Below, one piece after another: positions 16,947-25,561 of a stretch of 32,875 nt of DNA (position 1 is its first letter; the number at the start of each line of letters is the position of its first letter). This DNA comes from Alloalcanivorax mobilis. Lineage in GTDB: Bacteria > Pseudomonadota > Gammaproteobacteria > Pseudomonadales > Alcanivoracaceae. The notes under the pieces were generated by a model. The model searched no databases. It was not told where the DNA came from and saw only the letters and a list, made by a program, of their open reading frames with translations. The stretch covers positions 1 through 32,875 of the forward strand of contig NZ_NMQZ01000048.1 of NCBI RefSeq assembly GCF_002864685.1, given 5' to 3'. A program made the position numbers and the translations under genes.

Positions 16947-17141
16947 GGTGTTTCTCCAATAATCATTTGAGGTATTCGAAATCGGGAAGGTTTAACAACG
17001 ATCCGATCAACCATCCCTCGCCGTTTCGACGTCCCATTGATGCACGGATCAGGTAAACGTTACGTGTACGCCGAAGAGAAACAACCGTTTTTTTATGGCC
17101 AACGAGCCGGTGCGACCCGTTGCTCAGCATCAATCACCTGT

Positions 17142-17164
17142 AAAAACGGCGGCTGGAGCCGCCG
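17142..17164 (-). terminator. Rho-independent terminator of the KAS III gene
   Basis: The stem CGGCGGC/GCCGCCG (17147-17153 and 17158-17164) with a 4-base loop is followed on the minus strand by five Ts (17142-17146). It lies about 30 bases past the KAS III stop and separates that gene from the precursor-peptide operon, whose promoter must therefore lie in 16947-17141. Confidence 0.85.
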
Positions 17165-17193
17165 CGTATATGCAAATAAACATAACTGGTCTG

Positions 17194-18324
17194 CTAACGA
17201 ATCCGGTCAACCACCACGCTGCCAATGGAATAACCGGCGCCAAAGGAGCAAATCACGCCTTTGGTGCCCTTCTCCAGATCGGCGTTGTACTTGTGGAAAG
17301 CGATGATCGAGCCGGCTGAGCTGGTGTTGGCGTAGTCGTCCAGGATCACCGGCGCCTCTTCCCGGGAGGCGGGCCGGCCCAGCACTCGGCGGGCGATGAA
17401 CTCGTTCATGTTCAGGTTGGCCTGGTGCAGCCACATGCGCCGCACCTGCTCCACCGGCACCCGCAGGTCGCCGAGATGGCTGGTGATCTGGTCGGCGACC
17501 ATCGGGCAGACTTCCTTGAAGACCTTGCGGCCCTCCTGGCGGAACAGCTTGTCACGGGCGCCCACGCCACTGGGATCGGCGCGATTGAGAAAGCCGAAAT
17601 TATTGCGGATATTATTGGAAAAACGGGTTTGCAAGCGGGTGCCGAGCACCTGCCACTGATTGTCGCTGGTGGCGTCTTCGGCCAGCTCCAGAATCACCGC
17701 GGTGGCCACGTCGCCAAAGATAAAATGGCAATCCCGATCTTCCCAGGCGAGATGACCGGAGCAGATTTCCGGGTTCACCATCAGCACCCGGCGCGCCGAG
17801 CCATTACGAATCGCATCGACCCCGGCCTGGATGCCGAAGGTGGCGCTGGAGCAGGCCACGTTCATGTCGTAGCCCCAGCCGTGTTGCATGCCCAATGCCT
17901 GCTGCACCTCCACGGCCATGGCCGGGTAGGCACGCTGCATGTTGGAGCAGGCCACCAGCACGGCGTCCAGGTCGTCGGCCACCAGGCCGGCGTTGTCGAG
18001 CGCCTGGCGCGCGGCTTTCACGGCGATCTCCGCCTGCACCGAAATGTCATCATCGCCGCGCTCGGCGATGCTGGGGCGCATCCGTCCGGGATCGAGAATC
18101 CCCTCGCGGTCGAGCACGTAACGCTGCTTGATGCCCGAGGCTTTCTCGATAAAGGCACTGTCGGAACCGGTCAACGCTTCCTGCTCCCCCGCCTCGATAG
18201 CGGCGGCGTGGGTCTCGTTATAGCGCTTCACATACTCGTTGAAAGAAGCCACCAGCTCGTCGTTGGTGATGGATTGTTCCGGCGTCCACAATCCGGTTCC
18301 GCTGATCACTACCGAGTGAGTCAC
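17194..18324 (-). CDS. Beta-ketoacyl-ACP synthase III, FabH-like (beta-ketodecanoyl-ACP synthase type)
   Basis: A 376-residue thiolase-fold condensing enzyme. The catalytic triad is visible: C158 in NVACSSATFG, H300 in WLHQANLNM and N333 in DDYANTSSAGS. The N-terminal GTGLWTPEQSITNDELVASFNEYV and the insert FIEKASGIKQRYVLDREGILDP resemble the long FabH homologue of Pseudomonas aeruginosa (PA3286), which condenses octanoyl-CoA from beta-oxidation with malonyl-ACP to shunt chains into fatty acid synthesis. That specificity is inferred. The GTG at 18324 has a GAGG 8 bases upstream; a TTG six codons earlier is the alternative. Confidence 0.9.
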   Translation of the reverse strand: MTHSVVISGTGLWTPEQSITNDELVASFNEYVKRYNETHAAAIEAGEQEALTGSDSAFIEKASGIKQRYVLDREGILDPGRMRPSIAERGDDDISVQAEIAVKAARQALDNAGLVADDLDAVLVACSNMQRAYPAMAVEVQQALGMQHGWGYDMNVACSSATFGIQAGVDAIRNGSARRVLMVNPEICSGHLAWEDRDCHFIFGDVATAVILELAEDATSDNQWQVLGTRLQTRFSNNIRNNFGFLNRADPSGVGARDKLFRQEGRKVFKEVCPMVADQITSHLGDLRVPVEQVRRMWLHQANLNMNEFIARRVLGRPASREEAPVILDDYANTSSAGSIIAFHKYNADLEKGTKGVICSFGAGYSIGSVVVDRIR

Positions 18325-18450
18325 AAGCCTGTCCTCGCGCAAAAGGGCGACCGGCCACGCCGGTTACCGCGACGGTAAATGGGTCAATTATCCGGATATG
18401 TCGGCTCCAGCGCAAAGGGTGGCCGCGATAGCGATACGAAAAGCAGATAG

Positions 18451-18590
18451 AGGATGCAGGATTCAGGATACAGCGCGGGAGACCGCTTGGTTTGCTAAAG
18501 GGTTGTGCCCGCGCCATGGCCTCAGCGCGGAGTCGGGCGTACATGAACCTGATCAAACGTCATCGCGCTGAATCCTGAATCTTGCATCCT
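18451..18590. repeat. Inverted heptamer arrays (AGGATNC) forming a long stem-loop
   Basis: The left array at 18451-18471 is AGGATGC, AGGATTC, AGGATAC; the right array at 18570-18590 is the reverse-complement type (GAATCCT, GAATCTT, GCATCCT). The arms 18451-18477 and 18564-18590 are 27-bp inverted repeats with two mismatches around an 86-base loop. The element fills the spacer between hrpA (ends 18599) and the KAS III gene, both on the minus strand. It lacks a T-run typical of a terminator. Confidence 0.85.
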
Positions 18591-18598
18591 GTATCGCT

Positions 18599-21500
18599 TT
18601 AACACGCCTCCCACTGCCGGTTGAGCCGCTTCGCGGACACCGGCATACGCGTGCCCAGGGTCTGGGCGAACAGACTGACCCGATACTCCTCAAGCATCCA
18701 GCGAAACAGCGTCAGCGGCTCGCTTTGCCGCCACGGCGGGGCGTCACCGGCGCGACGCAGATATTGTTGCCAATACTCTTCCAGCTCGGCGCTGACGGTA
18801 CGGTCGCGACCGATCTGGCCGGGCAGCTTTTCCAGACGCTGGGTCAGCGCCGCCAGATAACGGGGATACTCCCGAAGCCAGGCCGCGGGCGTGGTGAGCA
18901 GAAAATCCTCATCGAACAGCGCCGCCAGTTGGGTTTTGATGTCGCGGTGGGCATGCGCCCAGGCGAGCGGGAAATTTTTCTCCAGGCGCGCCATCACCCC
19001 ACGGTAGTCGGCGAACATCGCCGCCCAGCCGGCCAGGCTGGTTTCAGCGGCGGGCACGAAATCGCCACGCCCGGCGTCCAGCCGCTGCTGGAAGCTGTGC
19101 TCGTCGCGAATGCCCTCCTGGTGCAAATGGAAATGCTCACTGGTCGCTCTCAGCAGTGCCTGCTCCAGCGCCTGGCGGGCCATCGGCGACTTTTCCGCTT
19201 TCAGCTTCTGGAAACCGGGTTGCTGGCCGGCGAAGCGCCGCAACTGGCGGGCCTGTTCCGGCAACCGCAGCAGCATCAGCCGGGCTACCCCGTAACCGTG
19301 CGTCTGTTGTGCTTGCTCGGCGTCGCTGACGCGCACCAGCGCGACCCGATCGCCACGGTCCTCCAGCGCCGGGTAGTAGCGCAATCGCAACCCGCCCTGC
19401 TCGCTTTCGTCGCTGACCGGCAAACTGCCAAAGCGCCACTCTCGCTCTTCCTGCGGCGGTGGTTGCTCGCCGGACCGTGGGGCCACGGCCAGTGCCGAAA
19501 AACGTTCGCGCAACGCGGCCAGGTCGCGGCCCTCGGCCAGGGTGGCGCCGTGCTCGTCGACCACGCGGACATTAATGCGCAGGTGTTCGGCCAGTTGCGC
19601 CTCCGGCCATTCCTCTTGCTCCACGCGCACGCCGGTCATCCGTTGCAGTTCCCGGGTCAAGGCCGCCAGCAGCGGCCGGTCCGGCCGCAGGGCCTCCATC
19701 AACGCGTTGACGTAATCCGGCACCGGCACGAAATGCCGGCGACGCGCCTTCGGCAGAGCGCGGATCAAGGCTTCCAGTTTTTCGCGCAACAATCCCGGCA
19801 CCAGCCACGCCAGACGCTCCTGCTCCACCTGCGCGAGCGCCGCCACCGGCACCACCAGGGTGACGCCATCCTGCTCGCCGGTGGGGTCGAAACTGTACTC
19901 CAGAGGCAATTCCAGCGCGCCGAAGCGCAGATGATCGGGGAACGCGTCCTCGCGCAGCTCCGCGCTGCGCGAGAGCAGAAAATCGTCGTCCATCAGCAGA
20001 GCGGCCCGCTGGGCCGGATCGGCCCGCTTGCGGTACCAGGTCCGCAAGTGGGCCAGAGAATAAAGGTCTTCGGGAAGTCGCTCGTCGTAAAACGCCACCC
20101 GCGCTTCCTCGTCCACCAGAATGTCCCGTCGACGCAGCTTGTGCTCGATCTCCTCAAGGCTTTCCAGGCGCTCCCGGTTGGCCTTGACGAACTCCGGCTC
20201 CTGACTCAGCTGGCCGGCCACCAGCCCTTCACGGATCATCAATTCACGGGCCAGCGGCGGGTCCAGCGGGCCATAGTTGACCCGGCGGCCGGCGGCCAGC
20301 ACCAACCCGAACAGATTGATTTGCTCCTTGGCCATCACACAGCCACGCCGTTTCGACCAGTGCGGTTCGGAATACTGGCGCTTGATCAGATGCGCCGCTT
20401 CGGCTTCGATCCATTGCGGCTCCACCCTGGCCACCACGCGGGCGAACAGCCGGCTGGTCTCCACCTGCTCGGCGGCCACCAGCCAGCGGCTTTTGGTTTT
20501 TCTGAGCGCCGAGCCGGGCCAGATCAGCGGCTTGCGATTGCGAGTGGAAAGCCACTCGCCCTCTTCATCACGGCTCATCACGTTGCCCAGCAGGCCGGTC
20601 AGCAAAGCCCGGTGGATCGGCTCATAGCCGGCCGGTTCGGCATTCAGCGCCCAACCGGCCTCCCGGGCCAGCAACACCAATTGGCGGTGGGTGTCACGCC
20701 ATTCGCGCATCCTTGACGGCGCCAGAAAATTTTTCTTCAGCAGCTTTTCGTACTGGTTTCTGGTCAACGCCTCGCGCTGCTCTTCAGCCCAGCACCACAG
20801 GTTCCAAAAAAACAGGAAATCGGATTCCTTGCTCTCGAACGGCTGGTGAGCCTGGTCCGCTTGCTGCTGCTTATCGCGCGGCCGCTCACGGGGGTCCTGC
20901 ACCGCCAGGCCAGCCACGATCACCAGCGTTTCTCGCAGGCACTGCTTGGCGGCGCCGGCGACCACCATGCGTGCCAGAGTGGGATCAAGCGGAAAGCGCG
21001 CCAGTTGCCGTCCCAGAGTGGTCGGCTGGCGCTGCGCATCCAAGGCGCCCAACTCCTCGAGCAATCGATAACCGTCGCGGACAAAGCGTCCGTCCGGCGG
21101 CTCCATAAAGGGAAAGTCCTCCACCTTGCCGAGCCGCAGATCCGCCATCTGCAGAATCACCGCCGCCAGGTTGGTGCGCTGAATTTCCGGATCGGTAAAG
21201 GCTGGCCGCTTGAGGAAATCATCTTCGCCGTAGAGCCGGTAGGCGATGCCCGGCATCAAGCGCCCACTGCGCCCGGCGCGCTGGTTGGCGCTGGCCTGGG
21301 AAACCGGCTCCACCGGCAAGCGCTGCACCTTGGAATGCACGCTGTAACGGCTGATGCGGGCGGTACCGGCGTCGATCACGTAGCGGATGCCGGGCACCGT
21401 CAGCGAGGTTTCCGCCACGTTGGTGCTCAGCACCACGCGCCGGCCCCGGTGCGCGGAAAACACCCGCTGCTGCTCGGCGGCACTGAGCCGGGCGTACAAC

Positions 21501-22450
21501 GGCAACAGCTCGGTGTCGCGAAACTCGCAGCGCTTTAAATGGTGGTGCACGTCGCGAATGTCCCGCTCGCCACTGAGGAACACCAGCACGTCGCGGGCGC
21601 CGGACGCCCCCGAGCGGCGCTCCTCGGCCTGGATCTCGCGCAGCACCTCCTCGACCTGCTGCCCCAGCTCGCGCTCGCCTTCCGGTGGCCGGTAGCGGGT
21701 TTCCACCGCAAAGGTGCGCCCGGACACTTCGAAAACCGGCGCTCCGGAAAAATGCTCCGCGAAGCGGCGATGATCAATGGTCGCCGAGGTGATGATCACC
21801 TTCAGATCCGGCCGGCTCGGCAACAGTTGTTTTAAATAGCCCAGCAGAAAATCAATATTCAAACTGCGCTCGTGGGCCTCATCGATGATCAGGGTGTCAT
21901 AGCGATTCAGAAAGCGGTCGTTCTGCACTTCGCTGAGCAGCATGCCGTCGGTCATCAGTTTGATCAGGCTGTTGTCGCCCACCTGCTCGCTGAAGCGCAC
22001 TTTGTAACCCACCAGCGCGCCCACCTGGCTGTGCAGTTCCTCGGCCAGGCGCGACGCCACCGAACGCGCCGCCAGCCGGCGTGGCTGGGTGTGGCCGATG
22101 TAGCCATTCGCGCCCCGCCCCAGCTGCAGGCAGATTTTGGGAAGCTGGGTGGTTTTGCCGGAGCCGGTCTCGCCGGCCACCACCACCACCTGATGGCGGC
22201 GGATCGCCTCGGCCAGTTCCTCGCGGTGGTGCACCACCGGCAGATCCGGCCAATCGAGCCGGGCCGGAATCAGCGCCGAGCGGCGCTCACGCTCGGCCAC
22301 CGAGCGTTCGATGGCCGCCGCCAGCTTGGCGCGCGCTGCGTCGCCATCACGGCCACGCAGCCCGTCAAGACGCTTTTTCAGGCGAGGCCGGTCGGCGCCG
22401 CGAACCTGCTCCAGGCGCTGATAAAGTTGGTTCAATGGAGTGTCGGTCAT
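18599..22450 (-). CDS. hrpA: ATP-dependent RNA helicase HrpA
   Basis: A 1283-residue DEAH-box RNA helicase, full length for HrpA. In E. coli HrpA helps rescue stalled or collided ribosomes and process some fimbrial mRNAs. Walker A GETGSGKT is at residues 93-100, the DEAH box at 190-193 (IIDEAHERS), motif III ITSATID follows, and QRAGRSGR is motif VI. The long C-terminal region is the HrpA-specific extension. The start ATG at 22450 lies 15 bases past the stop of the upstream M61 peptidase on the same strand, so the two may be co-transcribed. Confidence 0.97.
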   Translation of the reverse strand: MTDTPLNQLYQRLEQVRGADRPRLKKRLDGLRGRDGDAARAKLAAAIERSVAERERRSALIPARLDWPDLPVVHHREELAEAIRRHQVVVVAGETGSGKTTQLPKICLQLGRGANGYIGHTQPRRLAARSVASRLAEELHSQVGALVGYKVRFSEQVGDNSLIKLMTDGMLLSEVQNDRFLNRYDTLIIDEAHERSLNIDFLLGYLKQLLPSRPDLKVIITSATIDHRRFAEHFSGAPVFEVSGRTFAVETRYRPPEGERELGQQVEEVLREIQAEERRSGASGARDVLVFLSGERDIRDVHHHLKRCEFRDTELLPLYARLSAAEQQRVFSAHRGRRVVLSTNVAETSLTVPGIRYVIDAGTARISRYSVHSKVQRLPVEPVSQASANQRAGRSGRLMPGIAYRLYGEDDFLKRPAFTDPEIQRTNLAAVILQMADLRLGKVEDFPFMEPPDGRFVRDGYRLLEELGALDAQRQPTTLGRQLARFPLDPTLARMVVAGAAKQCLRETLVIVAGLAVQDPRERPRDKQQQADQAHQPFESKESDFLFFWNLWCWAEEQREALTRNQYEKLLKKNFLAPSRMREWRDTHRQLVLLAREAGWALNAEPAGYEPIHRALLTGLLGNVMSRDEEGEWLSTRNRKPLIWPGSALRKTKSRWLVAAEQVETSRLFARVVARVEPQWIEAEAAHLIKRQYSEPHWSKRRGCVMAKEQINLFGLVLAAGRRVNYGPLDPPLARELMIREGLVAGQLSQEPEFVKANRERLESLEEIEHKLRRRDILVDEEARVAFYDERLPEDLYSLAHLRTWYRKRADPAQRAALLMDDDFLLSRSAELREDAFPDHLRFGALELPLEYSFDPTGEQDGVTLVVPVAALAQVEQERLAWLVPGLLREKLEALIRALPKARRRHFVPVPDYVNALMEALRPDRPLLAALTRELQRMTGVRVEQEEWPEAQLAEHLRINVRVVDEHGATLAEGRDLAALRERFSALAVAPRSGEQPPPQEEREWRFGSLPVSDESEQGGLRLRYYPALEDRGDRVALVRVSDAEQAQQTHGYGVARLMLLRLPEQARQLRRFAGQQPGFQKLKAEKSPMARQALEQALLRATSEHFHLHQEGIRDEHSFQQRLDAGRGDFVPAAETSLAGWAAMFADYRGVMARLEKNFPLAWAHAHRDIKTQLAALFDEDFLLTTPAAWLREYPRYLAALTQRLEKLPGQIGRDRTVSAELEEYWQQYLRRAGDAPPWRQSEPLTLFRWMLEEYRVSLFAQTLGTRMPVSAKRLNRQWEAC

Positions 22451-22464
22451 CCCTTCACAGCGCC

Positions 22465-24255
22465 TTAGCGGCCCAGCAGCCAGGCCCGGCCTTTTTCAGT
22501 CAAGCCACCCTCGGCGAGACTGAAAAAGGCGGTGTCCGGTTCGGAGCGTGCCAGGCTCACGGTGAAGCGCATCAGCTCGTCACGGCGGAAGGCATGCACG
22601 TCCACCCGCTCGCCTTCCTGATAGGCGGCCAGCAGGCTATCGAGTGAGCCGGCGTCGGTCTTGATGCCGTCCACGGCGATGATCACATCGCCGGCGGAGA
22701 GCCCGGCGGCCATCGCCGCGCCCTGCTGGTAGGCCACCTGAATGCGCGCGCCCTGTGGGTCGGCGGCCACCCGCACGCCCAAATGCACCGGCGGCGGCGC
22801 ACTGGCCGCTTTGCCACCGTTGTCGCCGTGGCTACTGGCCGAGCGCCAATGAAGCAGCACACCACGACTTTCCAGCAAGGCAGCCAGCGGCAGATCGCCG
22901 GTGCCGTACAGCGCCGGTTCGAAGAAATCGCTCAGGTCCTCGCCCAGCAGCTCTTCCGCCAGCGCCTGTATGCCCTGCTCCGGCACGCCCTGATCCTGAC
23001 CATGGCGCTGCCACAACAAACGCATCAAGTGATCCAGGGTGACCCGCTCGTCGCTGCGATCGCGCAACGTCAAATCCAGGGCCAAAGCAATCAGCGCGCC
23101 CTTGGCGTAATAGCTGACAATCGCGTTGGGGGCGTTCTCGTCCTGCTTATAGAAACGGGTCCAGGCATCGAAGCTGGATTCAGTGACGGTTTGCCGCAGA
23201 CGGCCCTGGCCGCGCTGCACCCGGGTCAGGGTCTGGCCCAGCAATTCCAGGTAACTCTCCGGTTTAATCAGGCCGGTGCGCGCCAGCGCCAGGTCATCGT
23301 AGTAACTGGTGATGCCTTCGAACGCCCACAACAATTCGGTGTGCACCTCCTGGCGCAGATCAAACGGGGTGAACGCCGCCGGCTTGATGCGTTTGATGTT
23401 CCAGGTGTGGAAGTATTCGTGGCTGCACAGACCCAGGTAGCCGCGATAGCCATCGCGGACCTCGTCGGCGCCGTCGGTGCGCCGTGGCAGATCGCCGCGC
23501 GGGCTCATCAAGCTGGTGGAATTGCGGTGCTCCAACCCTCCGTAGCCATCGGTGACCAGGGTCATGAACAGGTAATCGCGCACCGGCGCCGGTTCACCAA
23601 AAAGACCAATATGCTGCTCGCAGATCACCTTAAGGTCCCGGCACAGGCGCGCCATGTCGGCGCGTTGGCGTCCGGTCAGCACCACCCGGTGGGGCACGCC
23701 ACAGGCTTCGAATTCGGCGTGTTCGAACTGCCCCATCTCCACCGGATGATCGATCAGCGCGTCGTAGCTTTCCGCTTCAAAGTCGCCGAACCCCAAGGCC
23801 TCACCGCTGATCCGGCTCATCCCGGTGGCCAGCTTCCAGGTCGCGTATTGCGGCCCGGCGGGCGGCTCCATGGTGACCCGGCACGGCTGGTCTTCGTGCC
23901 CCATGGCGGCCAGGAACACACAGGTTCCGTTGAAATAGCCGTGGGTGGGGTCCAGGTGGGCACCACGCACCGACAAATCCCAGGCGTAAACCTGATAGGT
24001 CACGCTCACCGGGCCCTCGGCCACCGGTGGCAACTGCCAGGTTTGTTTGTCCAGCTTGGCGATCGTGAGCGTCTGATCCCCGGCATGGGCCTCGATCGAC
24101 ACGATATGGCGGGCAAAATCACGGATCATATAACTGCCCGGAATCCACGCCGGCATCGTCACCGCCTGGCCCTCCGGGGTCGGCTCGGCCACGGTCAGGG
24201 TCACTTCGAAGAGATGGGCTTCGGGTCGCAGCGGACGGATCTGATAGTGGATCAC
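22465..24255 (-). CDS. M61 family metallopeptidase with C-terminal PDZ domain
   Basis: A 596-residue glycyl-aminopeptidase-type (M61) zinc peptidase. The zinc site is HEYFHTW (H279, E280, H283), with the third ligand E313 in WAFEGITSYY. The N-terminal beta domain covers about residues 1-170, and a PDZ domain is at about 490-570 (LGVRVA, GAAMAAGLSAGDVIIAVDG). No signal peptide is seen, so it should act in the cytoplasm. The GTG start at 24255 has AGGAG 6 bases upstream. Probable role: trimming peptides with small N-terminal residues; the link to hrpA directly downstream is positional only. Confidence 0.93.
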   Translation of the reverse strand: MIHYQIRPLRPEAHLFEVTLTVAEPTPEGQAVTMPAWIPGSYMIRDFARHIVSIEAHAGDQTLTIAKLDKQTWQLPPVAEGPVSVTYQVYAWDLSVRGAHLDPTHGYFNGTCVFLAAMGHEDQPCRVTMEPPAGPQYATWKLATGMSRISGEALGFGDFEAESYDALIDHPVEMGQFEHAEFEACGVPHRVVLTGRQRADMARLCRDLKVICEQHIGLFGEPAPVRDYLFMTLVTDGYGGLEHRNSTSLMSPRGDLPRRTDGADEVRDGYRGYLGLCSHEYFHTWNIKRIKPAAFTPFDLRQEVHTELLWAFEGITSYYDDLALARTGLIKPESYLELLGQTLTRVQRGQGRLRQTVTESSFDAWTRFYKQDENAPNAIVSYYAKGALIALALDLTLRDRSDERVTLDHLMRLLWQRHGQDQGVPEQGIQALAEELLGEDLSDFFEPALYGTGDLPLAALLESRGVLLHWRSASSHGDNGGKAASAPPPVHLGVRVAADPQGARIQVAYQQGAAMAAGLSAGDVIIAVDGIKTDAGSLDSLLAAYQEGERVDVHAFRRDELMRFTVSLARSEPDTAFFSLAEGGLTEKGRAWLLGR

Positions 24256-24356
24256 TTTCTACTCCTGGCGGGCCAACGTTCAGTACCGGCGAATGATACA
24301 GGGGGAAGGGGCAGTTTTCAGTGTTCGGAGCGGGAAGACTCGTGGGCTGGTTGGGA

Positions 24357-24559
24357 ACGCTGGACGCCAGACGCTGGACGCTGGACGCCAGACGCCAGAC
24401 GCTAAACCCGGTGCGGCCAGCAATGGTGTGTTTACTGAATAGCAGAAAACACACCAAAACTTTCAAGTTACGGGTTAAGCGTCCGGCGTCCGGCGTCCAG
24501 CGTCTGGCGTCTGGCGTCTGGCGTCTGGCGTCCAGCGTCCAGCGTCCAGCGTCCAGCGT
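24357..24559. repeat. Paired inverted heptamer arrays (ACGCTGG/ACGCCAG), 7 and 12 units
   Basis: Left array 24357-24405: seven tandem 7-mers of form ACGCNNN (ACGCTGG, ACGCCAG, ending ACGCTAA). Right array 24476-24559: twelve 7-mers in the opposite orientation (TAAGCGT, CCGGCGT, CCAGCGT, CTGGCGT). Complementarity continues inward through CCCG/CGGG, giving a stem of about 50 bp with scattered mismatches. The 70-base centre holds its own 9-bp hairpin, GGTGTGTTT/AAACACACC (24425-24433, 24447-24455). It lies between divergent genes, so it is not a terminator for either. Two AGTTTTC/AGTGTTC heptamers sit just outside at 24313-24326. Confidence 0.93.
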
Positions 24560-24622
24560 CCCATCATTGACGCCTTACCGAACATGTCGCATGTTCTTCA
24601 CTCTTTTCAAGGGGACCCGTCC

Positions 24623-25537
24623 ATGACTTCGGAATGCTTCGTAATCGGTGCCGCCGATGGCCATACCATCGGCGTGCATCACTGGCAGGCCGCCGATCCG
24701 GTCGGCACTTTGATCTGGCTGCACGGCATGGCTGAACACGGTGGCCGTTACCGCACCCTGGGGGAAATTCTCGCCGGGCACGGCTGGAATCTTTATTGCC
24801 CGGATCATCGCGGCCACGGCATCAGCATGGACTCGGACGCCCCTCCCGGCCATTTCGGAGACCGGGACGGCTGGCAAAACGTGATCGGCGATCTGGAAAA
24901 GGTGATCGAAACGGTCAGCGAGCGCGAGCAGGGCCCGCTGGTGCTGGGCGGGCACAGTATGGGGTCGTTCATCGCGTTGGCCGGCGCCGAGCAGCATGGC
25001 GCGCGTCTTTCCGGGCTGGTGCTGTGCGGCAGCGATCACCATTCGAGCGGTTATTATCGCCTGATGGCGACGCTGCTCGGCTGGCAACAGCGCAAACACG
25101 GCGCCCAGGGCCATAGCCCGTTGATCGACAAGCTGACCTTCCAGGCGTGGGGCGCACGCATCGCCGACGCCCGCACCGGCTTCGATTGGCTGAGCGCCGA
25201 CCCGGCCCAGGTGCAGGCGTACATCGACGACCCCAAGTGCGGCTTTCAGTGCACCACCGCCACCTGGCTGGCGCTGGTGTCGGCCCTGGCCAAGGTGCAA
25301 TCGCGCAAGGCCCTGGCCTCACTGCCCCGGCGGCTGCCGGTGTTGCTGCTGGGAGGACGCCGCGACCCAATGAGCGCCGGCGGCAAGGGCATGGACCGGC
25401 TGCAACAGATACTGGCTCGCCAGAACCAGCCGCTGCAACGTCTGGACTGCCCCGAAGGCCGCCACGAGATACTGAACGACTATTGCGCTCCGGAAGTCCG
25501 GCAGACCCTGCTGGAATGGTTGAACCGGCGCCTGTAA
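24623..25537 (+). CDS. Alpha/beta hydrolase, monoacylglycerol-lipase-like
   Basis: A 304-residue serine hydrolase of the Hydrolase_4/lysophospholipase group. The oxyanion motif LHGMAEH is at about residues 33-39, the nucleophile S112 lies in GGHSMGS, an acid is in GGRRDPMS, and the histidine in EGRHEIL, in that order. No signal peptide is present, so it is probably cytoplasmic. Likely activity: hydrolysis of monoacylglycerols or lysophospholipids. The ATG at 24623 has AAGGGGA 7 bases upstream; the frame extends to 24584 without a better site. The large heptamer stem-loop ends 63 bp upstream and may affect its promoter. Confidence 0.9.
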   Translation: MTSECFVIGAADGHTIGVHHWQAADPVGTLIWLHGMAEHGGRYRTLGEILAGHGWNLYCPDHRGHGISMDSDAPPGHFGDRDGWQNVIGDLEKVIETVSEREQGPLVLGGHSMGSFIALAGAEQHGARLSGLVLCGSDHHSSGYYRLMATLLGWQQRKHGAQGHSPLIDKLTFQAWGARIADARTGFDWLSADPAQVQAYIDDPKCGFQCTTATWLALVSALAKVQSRKALASLPRRLPVLLLGGRRDPMSAGGKGMDRLQQILARQNQPLQRLDCPEGRHEILNDYCAPEVRQTLLEWLNRRL

Positions 25538-25561
25538 ACCGGCAGGCGTGGCCGGCGCGGC

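Noticed and set aside
18725-20716. 663-codon open frame on the plus strand opposite hrpA
   Set aside because: Antisense of hrpA; composition rich in Gln, His and Arg is typical of reversed GC-rich codons.
22783-24405. 540-codon open frame opposite the M61 peptidase
   Set aside because: Antisense shadow; it also runs into the heptamer array, giving a meaningless repeat tail.
24357-24559. Possible CRISPR array
   Set aside because: The repeats are 7 bp with no spacers between them and no cas genes are near.
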